Shown here in pieces: positions 21,899 through 30,638 of a DNA stretch of 64,000 nucleotides. Position 1 is the stretch's first letter; each line of letters begins with the position of its first letter. Under the pieces are notes generated by a model. It was not told the origin of the DNA. It worked only from the letters and a program-made list of their open reading frames with translations, and searched no databases. Position numbers and translations under genes: made by a program. The DNA is from a virus: positions 31,466 through 95,465 of the IMG/VR virus record IMGVR_UViG_3300032291_001492. One strand, 5' to 3'.

Positions 21899-22518
21899 TG
21901 TCAGTAATTACACTATCATATAAAATAGAAGGATTTTTAAAAATCTACGACCCTAATAACGGGGAAATATTTGTAGATAAGAAAAATGCCATCAACTATG
22001 AAAATATGTCAGAAGCAATCGCTGACACTCTAAGTAGTCGTGGATACGGTGAAATATACGAGATGGCATTTGGAAACGGCGGGGCAAGCGTTTCCGATAC
22101 AGGTGTCATCACATATTTGCCACCTAATACCACAGGACAAAATGCAGCCTTGTACAACCAAACTTACGCTAAAATAGTTGATGATACTAGCGTTTTTAAC
22201 TTAGACCCAACTAGAAACAAAATGACAGTTTCGCATACTACGGGCAAAGTTTACACAGATATTTTGGTTCAGTGTTTATTAGATTACGGCGAGCCTGCAG
22301 GGCAGGCAGCTTTTGACAATAGTACGTCAACAGATTCAGCATATATTTTTGATGAATTGGGTTTACTTGCAAATTACGGTACAGATAATGATGGAAACGT
22401 CATTACTAGATTATTAACTCATGTGATTTTTCACCCCGTACAAAAGAGTTTAAATAGACAGATTCAAATAGACTACACAGTTAGAATTCAAAGTCTGACT
22501 AATTTAGTGACAATATAA
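21898..22518 (+). CDS. Putative baseplate/tail structural protein, 206 aa
   Basis: A 206-residue protein with no signal peptide or membrane segment. It begins with beta-rich sequence (ITLSYKIEGFLKIYDPNNGE). A central part (YGEIYEMAFGNGGASVSDTG) and a C-terminus ending in a repeated hydrophobic/basic pattern (QIQIDYTVRIQSLTNLVTI) resemble structural proteins of marine myoviruses. It is coupled to the 50-aa gene before it by a TAATG overlap. It is followed by a late-type promoter and the fibre genes. The position would fit a wedge component such as the T4 gp8 neighbourhood, but I see no specific gp8 motif, so the role is inferred from context. Confidence 0.6.
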   Translation: MSVITLSYKIEGFLKIYDPNNGEIFVDKKNAINYENMSEAIADTLSSRGYGEIYEMAFGNGGASVSDTGVITYLPPNTTGQNAALYNQTYAKIVDDTSVFNLDPTRNKMTVSHTTGKVYTDILVQCLLDYGEPAGQAAFDNSTSTDSAYIFDELGLLANYGTDNDGNVITRLLTHVIFHPVQKSLNRQIQIDYTVRIQSLTNLVTI

Positions 22519-22526
22519 GATAAATA
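22519..22526 (+). promoter_or_regulatory. Late-type promoter octamer GATAAATA
   Basis: The octamer GATAAATA overlaps the end of the preceding gene by nothing and lies 23 nt before the ATG at 22550. A Shine-Dalgarno-like ggaga sits at 22536-22540. It is the same octamer as at 21733-21740. Confidence 0.55.
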
Positions 22527-22549
22527 ACAGATATCGGAGAAATTTTAAA

Positions 22550-23794
22550 ATGGCATATACAATTGTAAAATCAAATGGACAGGTCTTAACCACCATCCCT
22601 GACGGTACTATCAATACTAGCAGTACATCATTAGGCTTACCCGGAAGAAATTTTGCTGGTTACGGACAGTACATTGACACAAACTTTGTCCATATGATGG
22701 AAAATTTTGCCGACACTGCCCCACCTGCAAACCCATTGCAAGGTCAATTATGGTACAATACTAATGCTAATACGCTTTATGTATGTCCTGCTGACGGAAC
22801 AGCAAACGCTAATGCATGGTTAGCACTGACTTCAACCTCAGGTGGCGGAACAACAACATTTGGTGCGGTTACAATCACAGGAAATTTAACAGCAAATAAT
22901 TCAACTATTACAAACGGAATTACTGCTGATACAATCACAGTTAGATTAGCCACAGTAACAGATTTAGCTACCATTGCTAATGCAAACGTTACAACTGCTA
23001 ATATAGGAACAACAAATACAACAACAATTTCAGCTGGTTCACAATCAACTAATGGCACATTGACTGGTGTGTGGACTGCTAATGGTTCAGGTACTGCAAA
23101 CAGTGTTGCCGGAACAAGTATGTGGATCACTGGTGGTAACTTAGTTATCACCGGTGGTGCAAGTTTAGGTATCAGAACAGATAATTATTACTATGCTAAC
23201 GGAACACCAATCAGTTTTGCTGGTACATATAACAACGGTAATGTGTTTGACTATTTGACAGGATCAAATGCAGTTTCAAGATTTGGTGGCGCAATTGCAG
23301 TGTCGAGTATTACCACAGCTAATATAACAACAGGCGCTTCGGGTACAGCTGGTCAATTAACTGGTAACTTTACATTAAGTAGTGGTTCACGATTAAATGC
23401 AACATACGCTGACTTAGCAGAACGTTTTGAAGCAGATGCTTCATATGATGCCGGTACAGTAGTTGAATTAGGCGGATCCAAAGAAATTACTGCTGTTCAG
23501 TATGAATTAAGCGAAGATGTATTTGGTGTTATATCTGACACAGCGGCTTATTTAATGAATTCAGCAGCCGGTTCAAACGATACTCACCCTCCAGTAGCAA
23601 TGACTGGTCGAGTACAAGTTAAAGTAATGGGTGTAGTTAAAAAGGGTGATAGATTAGTTAGTGCAGGCAAAGGAATTGCTAGGGCAGCTAAAAAAGGCGA
23701 AGCTAATGCATTCAATACTATTGGTCGCTCATTAGCAAATAAAACTGATGAACAACTCGGCACCGTATTAGCAACCGTAGTTATTGCAAGATAA
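22550..23794 (+). CDS. Tail fibre-like protein, 414 aa
   Basis: The N-terminal 90 residues (TIVKSNGQVLTTIPDGTIN...NPLQGQLWYNT) are of the type that attaches phage fibres to the baseplate. Residues about 100-280 are low-complexity Thr/Asn/Ala/Gly beta-repeats typical of fibre shafts (ITGNLTANN, TTANITTGASGT). From about residue 285, TYADLAERFEADASYDAGTV begins a compact C-terminal domain shared by many fibres of marine myoviruses. Its later text, VAMTGRVQVKVMGVVKKGDR, resembles chaperone-like or peptidase G2-like fibre ends, though I cannot assign catalysis. The likely role is host recognition on the virion surface. Confidence 0.75.
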   Translation: MAYTIVKSNGQVLTTIPDGTINTSSTSLGLPGRNFAGYGQYIDTNFVHMMENFADTAPPANPLQGQLWYNTNANTLYVCPADGTANANAWLALTSTSGGGTTTFGAVTITGNLTANNSTITNGITADTITVRLATVTDLATIANANVTTANIGTTNTTTISAGSQSTNGTLTGVWTANGSGTANSVAGTSMWITGGNLVITGGASLGIRTDNYYYANGTPISFAGTYNNGNVFDYLTGSNAVSRFGGAIAVSSITTANITTGASGTAGQLTGNFTLSSGSRLNATYADLAERFEADASYDAGTVVELGGSKEITAVQYELSEDVFGVISDTAAYLMNSAAGSNDTHPPVAMTGRVQVKVMGVVKKGDRLVSAGKGIARAAKKGEANAFNTIGRSLANKTDEQLGTVLATVVIAR

Positions 23795-23803
23795 GGAATA
23801 AAA

Positions 23804-24760
23804 ATGGCATACGCACAATTTGGTACAATTCAAGCCGCAGATTTTAACACATTAGTCGGTGGTGACCCGGTAACTTCATCAGGTACATTAAATGCTGTTT
23901 GGGCAACAGGTGGAACTAATGCTGGGTATGGTCAAACAGCAGTGGCTAACGTAGCAGTTGGTGCCGTAGTTGCAGCAAATCAGCAATGGGCAAATTTGGT
24001 AACATATACTGCTAACTCGGCAACACATCAAGGCACTTCAATAACTGCGGTGTCCGCACCGGTTACAGGCGGAACTATTACATATCTGTCTGCAATCCCT
24101 ACAAACCTAACTTCAATTTATAATAGTAGATTAAACGCAGCCACACAAGGTGCAACTACTTCTAATTCAGCGGTATATGGTAGTACTTGGACAGCTGGTA
24201 TTACTTTTACACATACTGTTACCTTTGCAAATGGAAATGCCGCAAGATATTTCTTTAACTCAGGTGGTCAATTAAAAGTAACATGTTCACATGCAAACTC
24301 AACTGCTGGTATTAATTTATTATTAAATAATTTGGCAAGTAATGTGGGAACGGTTGTTATGAGTTCGCCTACATCAGGTGCAATCACAGTATCAGGTACA
24401 TCTTATAATGGAATTACTAAGATTGGTGGGGGAGGTAATGCACCTACTATTAGTACTAACACAGGGTACTTTGCGTTGACTACATCCAATGCAACAATAT
24501 TTACACAAACAGCAAGTACAGGTCCTTCTGGATATCTGGGAACATTTATTCGTATGATTGCAAAATCAAATGGAACTCAAGGTGCAAACGGAGATGCAGG
24601 TAGTGTTATAACCATATACACTATTTGGGATGAAGTTCCGGACGGTCTTACTGCTGGTACAGGTTCAACCACAACTGTTACTGCACAAGCACCAGAAACA
24701 ACTAATATAGCTAATACCTGGGGTGCAATAACTATATCAGGTACAGTTTCTGGTTCATGA
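23804..24760 (+). CDS. Putative tail fibre or adhesin protein, 318 aa
   Basis: A 318-residue protein rich in Thr, Ala, Ser, Gly and Asn, with no signal peptide. It starts 10 nt after the previous fibre gene with a ggaa ribosome site, and both begin with 'MAY'. It opens with AQFGTIQAADFNTLVGG and has a long beta-rich region with aromatic positions (WAN, WTAGITFTHTV), then a C-terminus rich in TTVTAQAPETTN. These features fit a second fibre or receptor-binding component in the same transcript. No catalytic motif was recognised, and the assignment rests on composition and position. Confidence 0.65.
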   Translation: MAYAQFGTIQAADFNTLVGGDPVTSSGTLNAVWATGGTNAGYGQTAVANVAVGAVVAANQQWANLVTYTANSATHQGTSITAVSAPVTGGTITYLSAIPTNLTSIYNSRLNAATQGATTSNSAVYGSTWTAGITFTHTVTFANGNAARYFFNSGGQLKVTCSHANSTAGINLLLNNLASNVGTVVMSSPTSGAITVSGTSYNGITKIGGGGNAPTISTNTGYFALTTSNATIFTQTASTGPSGYLGTFIRMIAKSNGTQGANGDAGSVITIYTIWDEVPDGLTAGTGSTTTVTAQAPETTNIANTWGAITISGTVSGS

Positions 24761-24782
24761 TTTTTATTAACGTCTTTGTATC

Positions 24783-24790
24783 TATCTAAA
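24783..24790 (+). promoter_or_regulatory. Late-type promoter octamer TCTAAATA
   Basis: TCTAAATA lies in the 47-bp gap before the large modification operon, followed by taggag (24795-24800) and an ATG at 24808. Within the following 20 kb I saw few other gaps that could hold a promoter, so this may drive much of the operon. Confidence 0.55.
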
Positions 24791-24807
24791 TACTCTTAGG
24801 AGTACAC

Positions 24808-25113
24808 ATGGATACAAAGACATTGATTTCCGAAGCTAAAGCCCGCTTCAATCACAACTCAGCCAAAGCATACTTAAAGGACAAGTACGATAGTAAGTTT
24901 ATCGTAGCAGACCAATCAGGGCTTTGGAGAGCCGACTTAGAAACTATTAATTTTTTAACTGCCTACACAGATGAATGGGTTATTTTAATTGACACCTTTA
25001 AAAATCCAGTCAGAGTAAACAGAGTTACTCTACTTGAAAAACTTTCTGAAACATACAAATCTGTTATGGATGATTGGTATACAGAATGGACTGAATTAGA
25101 GAAAAAAAGATGA
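24808..25113 (+). CDS. Uncharacterised protein, 101 aa, first gene of the modification operon
   Basis: A soluble, mixed alpha/beta protein of 101 residues without cysteine motifs, signal peptide or membrane segment. Visible stretches include AKAYLKDKYDSKFIVADQSG and a C-terminal amphipathic helix ending TEWTELEKKR. It has a good ribosome site (taggag, 8 nt before ATG) behind a late-type promoter octamer. It is coupled by an ATGA overlap to the glycosyltransferase-like gene that follows, so it opens the operon. I do not recognise the family. Proteins with such a profile often follow fibre genes in marine phages, so a fibre accessory role is possible but unproven. Confidence 0.6.
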   Translation: MDTKTLISEAKARFNHNSAKAYLKDKYDSKFIVADQSGLWRADLETINFLTAYTDEWVILIDTFKNPVRVNRVTLLEKLSETYKSVMDDWYTEWTELEKKR

Positions 25114-25913
25114 GTAGAGGGGCATTATTATTTGCATTTAATAGTCCTAAATTTAACTACTATGACATGGCAGTAGCAACTGCTAAACGCATTAATCACT
25201 TTTTGGACATTCCGGTTACTATAGTAACGGATAACGAATCATTGCCTGAAAATCAAAGTTACACGTTTGACAATGTTATATTAGCAGAGGCTGACAAAAA
25301 CAATAAGCGTGACTGGGGTATGTGGATAAATAAAGGTCGATATCGTGCTTTTAATTTAAGTCCATATGATGAAACTTTGTTGTTAGATACTGATTATATG
25401 GTAAATTCAAATAAGTTATTAAAAACTTTTGATTTACCTACTGATTTTTGTTGCCATGATACAACTAGTTTCCTAATGTATCCTGATGCCGCACAAGAAG
25501 TACTCAGTTCATATAGTTTTAAAACACTATGGGCAACTGCAATTACTTTTAAAAAAACAAAAAGATCAAAATTAATATTTGATTGTTTAGAAATGGTTCA
25601 GAAAAATTTTGAACATTATGCAAACCTTCATGGTTTTATTTCTGTAACTTTTCGCAATGACTATGGATTGACGTTAGCTACTAGAATAGTTAACGGACAT
25701 ACTACTCCTATAGAAGACATAATTCCCTGGAATCTATTACACGCAGGTAAAAACACCACCATATATAAAAATAGTGATGATGAATTTAATACTGACTATA
25801 CTATAATGTTTGATAATTGGAATAAAGGTAAAATTCGCAAAGAATATATAATCATTAAAGATACTGACTTTCATGTTATGAACAAAGAAAACTTTTTGGA
25901 GTTAATCAAATGA
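25110..25913 (+). CDS. GT-A-like glycosyltransferase, 267 aa
   Basis: The protein begins with a Rossmann-type strand (GALLFAFNSPKFNYYDMAVATA) and contains SPYDETLLLDTDYMV, in which D93-T94-D95 is a DxD motif. In GT-A glycosyltransferases this motif holds the metal and nucleotide sugar. The length (267 aa) fits a single GT-A domain, and it is probably cytoplasmic. It overlaps its neighbours by 4 nt (ATGA) on both sides. The next gene encodes a relative with the same SPYDET motif, so they probably arose by duplication. The acceptor is unknown; sugar addition to a virion protein or to a cell-surface glycan is the likely role given the operon. Confidence 0.65.
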   Translation: MSRGALLFAFNSPKFNYYDMAVATAKRINHFLDIPVTIVTDNESLPENQSYTFDNVILAEADKNNKRDWGMWINKGRYRAFNLSPYDETLLLDTDYMVNSNKLLKTFDLPTDFCCHDTTSFLMYPDAAQEVLSSYSFKTLWATAITFKKTKRSKLIFDCLEMVQKNFEHYANLHGFISVTFRNDYGLTLATRIVNGHTTPIEDIIPWNLLHAGKNTTIYKNSDDEFNTDYTIMFDNWNKGKIRKEYIIIKDTDFHVMNKENFLELIK

Positions 25914-26674
25914 CCAAAGGTTTTGTAATAATGGCACAAAATACAACAAATGTGAAATATACTAACTGTGCCAAAGCCTTAGAAAAAAGTATAAAGCGTG
26001 TTATGCCAAACGCTAATGTTACTATTGTTACTACTGAAATGCTGCCTCACGGAGATTTGGCTCCCGCGAGTGATTGGAAATTAATAAACGATTGGCAAGT
26101 CTATGAAGCAAGTCCATATGATGAGACTATTAAATTAGAAGCAGATATGTACATTCCTAGAAGTATTGAACATTGGTGGGATATATTATCTCAAAAAGAT
26201 GTTGTGGTGTGTAATACTATTAGGAATTTTAAACAAGAAATTTCAGATGTACGAGTATATCGTAGATTTATTGATGATAATAATTTACCAGATGTATATA
26301 ACGCAATTACATATTTTAAGAAATCGGATACAGCTAAACAATTTTTTTACATTGTGAGAAATGTATTTGATAATTGGAAAGAATATAAAGCTATACTAAA
26401 ATGCAATCCGGAAGAACCGGCGACAACTGATTGGGCGTATGCAATTGCATGTCATATTATTGGTATTGAAAAAACAATGTTACCTAACTTTACCGAAATG
26501 AGTATGGTACATATGAAACAATTTATTAACAATACCCCTACAGAAAATTGGACAGATACATTTGTTTATGAATGTTTGCCCAATCAAATTAGAATTCAAA
26601 CCGTACCGCAATTTTATCCTTTTCACTATCATATAAAGAACTTTAGTGATAAAATATTAGAAAGTATGAAATGA
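25910..26674 (+). CDS. GT-A-like glycosyltransferase paralogue with ExD instead of DxD, 254 aa
   Basis: This protein parallels the previous one: an N-terminal strand (KGFVIMAQNTTNVKYTNCAKAL), then TIVTTEMLPHGD, then SPYDETIKLEADMYIP. The DxD position reads E77-A78-D79, so the first metal-binding Asp is replaced by Glu. The second half contains AITYFKKSDTAKQFF, matching the 'TAITFKKTKRSKLIF' of its neighbour. It is translationally coupled on both sides by ATGA overlaps. It is either an active GT with altered metal binding or a partner subunit of the first. The substrate is not known. Confidence 0.6.
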   Translation: MTKGFVIMAQNTTNVKYTNCAKALEKSIKRVMPNANVTIVTTEMLPHGDLAPASDWKLINDWQVYEASPYDETIKLEADMYIPRSIEHWWDILSQKDVVVCNTIRNFKQEISDVRVYRRFIDDNNLPDVYNAITYFKKSDTAKQFFYIVRNVFDNWKEYKAILKCNPEEPATTDWAYAIACHIIGIEKTMLPNFTEMSMVHMKQFINNTPTENWTDTFVYECLPNQIRIQTVPQFYPFHYHIKNFSDKILESMK

Positions 26675-27027
26675 ATACCGAAGACACCTCATCAGATTTT
26701 GTAATAATATGGGAACCCCCTAAACTAGAAACACCTGAGTTTAGGTTATATTATGATAGCACCGGCGCAGTAATATGTTACACCGGTGACAAATCTATGC
26801 AGGGTAATTATATTGTAATTGATGCACATACATTTGCTGCCGCAAGACCTGATGTAAGAGTTATCGATGGTAGGATATCTAGTGTTGCACCTAATGCAGT
26901 AGTTTATAAATTAATGCCAGACAATATCGAAGGTAAAGACTGTCATATTGAAGATATAAGTGTATTAGTTGATGAATTATATACTGGCAAAAAGCAAAAA
27001 TGGAAATTAAACATATATGAACTCTGA
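26671..27027 (+). CDS. Uncharacterised protein, 118 aa
   Basis: A small soluble protein with an early beta segment (FRLYYDSTGAVICYTGDK) and the stretch NYIVIDAHTFAAARPDVRVIDGRI. It has no signal peptide, metal motif or membrane segment. It overlaps the previous gene by 4 nt and the next by 11 nt, so it is embedded in the operon. The profile, with a Tyr-rich start then 'IVIDxxTFxxARPDVRVIDG', is one I associate with small proteins carried next to sugar-transfer genes of marine phages. I cannot name a function. Confidence 0.55.
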   Translation: MNTEDTSSDFVIIWEPPKLETPEFRLYYDSTGAVICYTGDKSMQGNYIVIDAHTFAAARPDVRVIDGRISSVAPNAVVYKLMPDNIEGKDCHIEDISVLVDELYTGKKQKWKLNIYEL

Positions 27028-27970
27028 TGATATTATTGATGTTGCGGATTTAGATTGTGTATATCTAAGCTATGATGAACCACAAAAAGAAGAATTTTGG
27101 ATTAAGATAAAAAATATGGTGCCTTGGGCAAAACGTGTTGATGGTGTAAAAGGAAGTGATGCCGCACACAAAGCCGCAGGTGAAGCAAGCGACACGGAAC
27201 GTTTCATTCTAATTGATGGCGACAATATGCCAAACGAAGATTTCTTCAATATTCAATTAGATTTTACAAACAAAGATCCTTCATTTAAGAAAGCACAGTT
27301 TCGTTGGAAAGCAGTAAACAGTATTAATGGTTTGCGTTATGGTAATGGTGGCATGAGTAGTTGGACAAAAGAATATGTTGCTAATATGAAAACGCATGAA
27401 CATCAAACAGAAGGTGATGTATCTCGCATTGCTGATTTCTGTATGGGAGGTAATGATAATTTATATTGGGCTATGTACAATTGCTACAGCACAACATACC
27501 CTAACTACACACCCTTTCAAGCATGGCGTGCAGGATTCCGTGAAGGTGTTAAAATGAGTTTAGACAGAGGTGCAAGACCTTCTGTTGAAGCGTTTAAAGA
27601 AACAGTAGCAAGTAGAAATTTAAATAATCTAACTATCTGGCACAACGTAGGTATGGATGTAGAAAACGGTGAGTGGGCGATAATGGGAGCCCGTATGGGT
27701 ACACATATGACTATGCTCACTGATTGGGACCATGCTAATGTTCAATGGTTTGATAATTACATTGAGATGTGGAATAAGATCAAAGACGAAGATCCATTAG
27801 AACTATCAGAAATATATGGCATCGAACTAAAAACTAAATTGGATTTGCCAATGTGTGCATTAGATAGTGACCAAAGTAAATTTTTTAAGCGTCACTATAA
27901 AGCAGATTTTCATAACTTAGATCCATTAGTAACTGAGATGGATGTAATTCGTAGAATTGAAGGATGGTAA
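27017..27970 (+). CDS. GT-A-like protein with DGD motif, 317 aa
   Basis: The N-terminus (DLDCVYLSYDEPQKEEFW) and the stretch RVDGVKGSDAAHKAAGEAS, followed by FILIDGDNMP, look like a GT-A fold, with D67-G68-D69 as the DxD motif. The same 'RVDGVKGxxxAxHAAAEAS' signature occurs near the C-terminus of the 1510-aa repeat protein at 49707-54239, so the two share a domain. A later conserved stretch, AWRAGFREGVKMSLDRGA, is matched there by TWRTSFREALKLR. The likely role is sugar transfer in the cytoplasm, with unknown acceptor. It ends in a TAATG overlap with the first radical SAM gene. Confidence 0.6.
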   Translation: MNSDDIIDVADLDCVYLSYDEPQKEEFWIKIKNMVPWAKRVDGVKGSDAAHKAAGEASDTERFILIDGDNMPNEDFFNIQLDFTNKDPSFKKAQFRWKAVNSINGLRYGNGGMSSWTKEYVANMKTHEHQTEGDVSRIADFCMGGNDNLYWAMYNCYSTTYPNYTPFQAWRAGFREGVKMSLDRGARPSVEAFKETVASRNLNNLTIWHNVGMDVENGEWAIMGARMGTHMTMLTDWDHANVQWFDNYIEMWNKIKDEDPLELSEIYGIELKTKLDLPMCALDSDQSKFFKRHYKADFHNLDPLVTEMDVIRRIEGW

Positions 27971-29364
27971 TGAGTAGCGAACAGCAACGTATAAAAGACA
28001 TTAAGATTAAAATTGAGAATGAAGTAGGTCCAACCTTCTGTCTTGCTAAATGGCACCATGTTACTATGTACCTACAGTCAGGAGAAACACATAGTTGTTA
28101 TCATCCACAACCTCATAAAATTCCAATTAGCGAGTTAATAGACAATCCTTCAGCGTTACATAATACACAACAAAAAAAAGAAGAACGTAAACTTATGTTA
28201 GATGGTGGTAAACCATCCGGTTGCCAGTATTGCTGGAACATTGAGAGTATGGGTCCTGACTATATTAGTGATAGACATATACGCAACGCTAGCATATTCA
28301 CAGAAGAACGATATGAACAGACTGTCAAAGGTCCTTGGAATCAAAATATAAATCCAGAATACTTAGAAATTAACTTTGGTAACGAATGTAATTTCAAGTG
28401 CGGCTATTGTCATCCTAAGTATTCTACTAGTTTCTATAATGAAATTAAAAAGAATGGCCCTGTCACTACAGTAAAAAATCATAGATGTGACATTGACTGG
28501 ATGACACTTTATCAACGTGAAGAAGAAAATCCATACGTTGATGCATTTTGGAAATGGTGGCCCGAATTACGTAAAACATTAAACATTATGCGAGTAACCG
28601 GCGGCGAACCTACGATGCATACTAGCACATGGAAATTGTTGAAAGAGATTGAGCAAGATCCTATGCCTTGGTTAGAACTAAATATCAATAGTAATTTAGG
28701 AACTAAAACTGCACTAGTAGAAAAATTAGCTGATAGTGTTAAAAAATTAGTAGACAATAAAAAAATACGTGCATTCAAATTGTTTACTAGTCTGGATACA
28801 TGGGGTGAACGTGCAGAGTACATTAGAACCGGATTAGATTTAGAATTGTGGGAAAAGAATTTTCACACATATTTGACCCGTACAGATAGTCCAATCACAT
28901 TTATGATAACCTTTAATATATTTTCAGTCACTACATTTAAGTCATTACTTGAAAAAATGTTAGAATGGCGTGAACAATATGGTTGGTATGAAGATATAAA
29001 AAGCCATCGTGTTAGATTTGACACCCCGTATTTGCGAGACCCAATTCAATACGATATGAATATATTGCCTAAAGAAGAATTCATGCCTTATATGAATGAT
29101 ACACTGGCATTTATGAAAGCTAATGTAGATGATGAAGCCAGTAATAAATTTACAACAGTTGAATATGAAAAATTTAAACGTGTTGTTGATTATATGGCTG
29201 AGACAGTATATCCAGAAAGTAAATTGATTGAAGGTCGAAGAGATTTTTATAATTGGTTTAATGAACTAGATGAACGCCGCGAAAATGATATGTTATCTGT
29301 GTTTCCTGAAATGTTAGGATTTTATAGATTATGTCAAGAGGTTAACCAAACACATCCAAAATGA
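27970..29364 (+). CDS. Radical SAM protein with N-terminal twitch-like cysteine region, about 464 aa
   Basis: C140-x3-C144-x2-C147 (ECNFKCGYC) is the 4Fe-4S/SAM-binding motif, followed by a 'VTGGEPTMH' strand-2 motif typical of SAM binding. Before the core, residues 18-90 carry FCLAKWHHVTMYLQSG and a SGCQYCW cluster, an N-terminal auxiliary-cluster-like (twitch) region. Such enzymes usually modify peptides or proteins. I chose the ATG at 27970 (TAATG overlap) over an in-frame ATG at 27964. It is coupled to the next radical SAM gene by ATGA. It is the most divergent of four tandem twitch-type genes. Confidence 0.8.
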   Translation: MSSEQQRIKDIKIKIENEVGPTFCLAKWHHVTMYLQSGETHSCYHPQPHKIPISELIDNPSALHNTQQKKEERKLMLDGGKPSGCQYCWNIESMGPDYISDRHIRNASIFTEERYEQTVKGPWNQNINPEYLEINFGNECNFKCGYCHPKYSTSFYNEIKKNGPVTTVKNHRCDIDWMTLYQREEENPYVDAFWKWWPELRKTLNIMRVTGGEPTMHTSTWKLLKEIEQDPMPWLELNINSNLGTKTALVEKLADSVKKLVDNKKIRAFKLFTSLDTWGERAEYIRTGLDLELWEKNFHTYLTRTDSPITFMITFNIFSVTTFKSLLEKMLEWREQYGWYEDIKSHRVRFDTPYLRDPIQYDMNILPKEEFMPYMNDTLAFMKANVDDEASNKFTTVEYEKFKRVVDYMAETVYPESKLIEGRRDFYNWFNELDERRENDMLSVFPEMLGFYRLCQEVNQTHPK

Positions 29365-30638
29365 CAGAAAAAATATCAAACAATAAAGAATTCGATCTTA
29401 CGCAAAGTAAAACTTTTTGCATGTCTCCTTGGATACACTTGTACTCAAGTCCTAGTGGTGAGGCAGCACCGTGTTGTATTGCTGAATCATGTGCCCAGGG
29501 CGGAGTGGGTAACACTAGAACACAATCATTAATGGAAGTAGTTAATTCACCTAAAATGAATCAACTACGAAATGATATGCTATCTGGGGTAAAGAATAAA
29601 GAATGCGATAAATGTTACATGCATGAAGATCAAAACTTATTAAGTTCACGTAATATGCTTAATACTAGATTTGGTCCTAATTTCTACGATGAAGTTATTG
29701 AAAATACAAACATTGACGGATCATTGGCTAAATTTAAAATGAGATATTTTGATATTCGTTTTAGTAATATATGTAATTTTAAATGTAGAACATGCGGTTC
29801 CGGCTTTAGTACACAATGGGAACAAGAAGATTTAAAAAATAATGTTTACCATGCAAAAATAATTCCAAAAAATGATAATCCAGATTTTTTAAAAGAAATA
29901 TTTGATCAAATAGATTTTATGGAAACCGCTTATTTTGCGGGCGGTGAACCCTTAATCACAGAAGAACATTATATTTTGTTAGAAGAAATGATACGAAGAG
30001 GTCGTACTGATATCCAACTAAGGTATAATACAAACTTAAGCAATTTTAAATTTAAAAACAAAGATTTATTATCTTTATGGAAGCATTTTAGTAAAGGGGT
30101 CGATATATATGCAAGCATTGACCATTACGGAGAACGTGCAGAGTATATAAGACACGGAACAGATTGGGGAGTAGTAGAAAGTAATTTTTTACAAGCTAAA
30201 AAAACTCCCTATTTAAGAGTGAATATGAACACTGTATTAAGTGTTTTTAATTTTTTAACAATACATGAATTTTATCAATATCTAATAGATAAAAAATTAT
30301 ATACTCCTAATAGTAGTGTTTATACACTATATAACATGTCAACTCCTGATTATTTGGCTTGTCATATTTTGCCCTTAGATTATAAAGATGTTGGAAAAAA
30401 TAGTATTGAAAAAACTATGCGATTATTAAAAGATAAGAGATTTAAAAAACACCATATAACGCAACTATCAGATACTATTCCTTGGATTTATTCAAAAGAT
30501 TCATGGGATGAAAACAAATATCAATTTAGAAAAGAAGTAAAAAGATTAGACTCAATTAGAGGGGAAGATTTTTCAAAAACTTTTCCTGAATTAGCTCCGT
30601 TGTTACTTCCAGATCGTAATAAATTTTTCCCTATATGA
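29361..30638 (+). CDS. Twitch-type radical SAM protein, 425 aa (second of four)
   Basis: The core motif is C138-x3-C142-x2-C145 (ICNFKCRTC), followed by 'YFAGGEPLITEEHY'. The N-terminus carries TFCMSPWIHLYSS, a PCC pair and a CDKC pair, which resemble the auxiliary cluster ligands of SPASM/twitch domains but placed before rather than after the core. The next gene is a close paralogue, sharing 'FDIRFSNICNFKCRTCGS', 'EEMIRRGRTDI' and 'DHYGERAEYIRHGTDWG'. This implies tandem duplication. Coupled at both ends by ATGA overlaps. A peptide- or protein-modifying role is inferred; the substrate is unknown. Confidence 0.8.
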   Translation: MTEKISNNKEFDLTQSKTFCMSPWIHLYSSPSGEAAPCCIAESCAQGGVGNTRTQSLMEVVNSPKMNQLRNDMLSGVKNKECDKCYMHEDQNLLSSRNMLNTRFGPNFYDEVIENTNIDGSLAKFKMRYFDIRFSNICNFKCRTCGSGFSTQWEQEDLKNNVYHAKIIPKNDNPDFLKEIFDQIDFMETAYFAGGEPLITEEHYILLEEMIRRGRTDIQLRYNTNLSNFKFKNKDLLSLWKHFSKGVDIYASIDHYGERAEYIRHGTDWGVVESNFLQAKKTPYLRVNMNTVLSVFNFLTIHEFYQYLIDKKLYTPNSSVYTLYNMSTPDYLACHILPLDYKDVGKNSIEKTMRLLKDKRFKKHHITQLSDTIPWIYSKDSWDENKYQFRKEVKRLDSIRGEDFSKTFPELAPLLLPDRNKFFPI

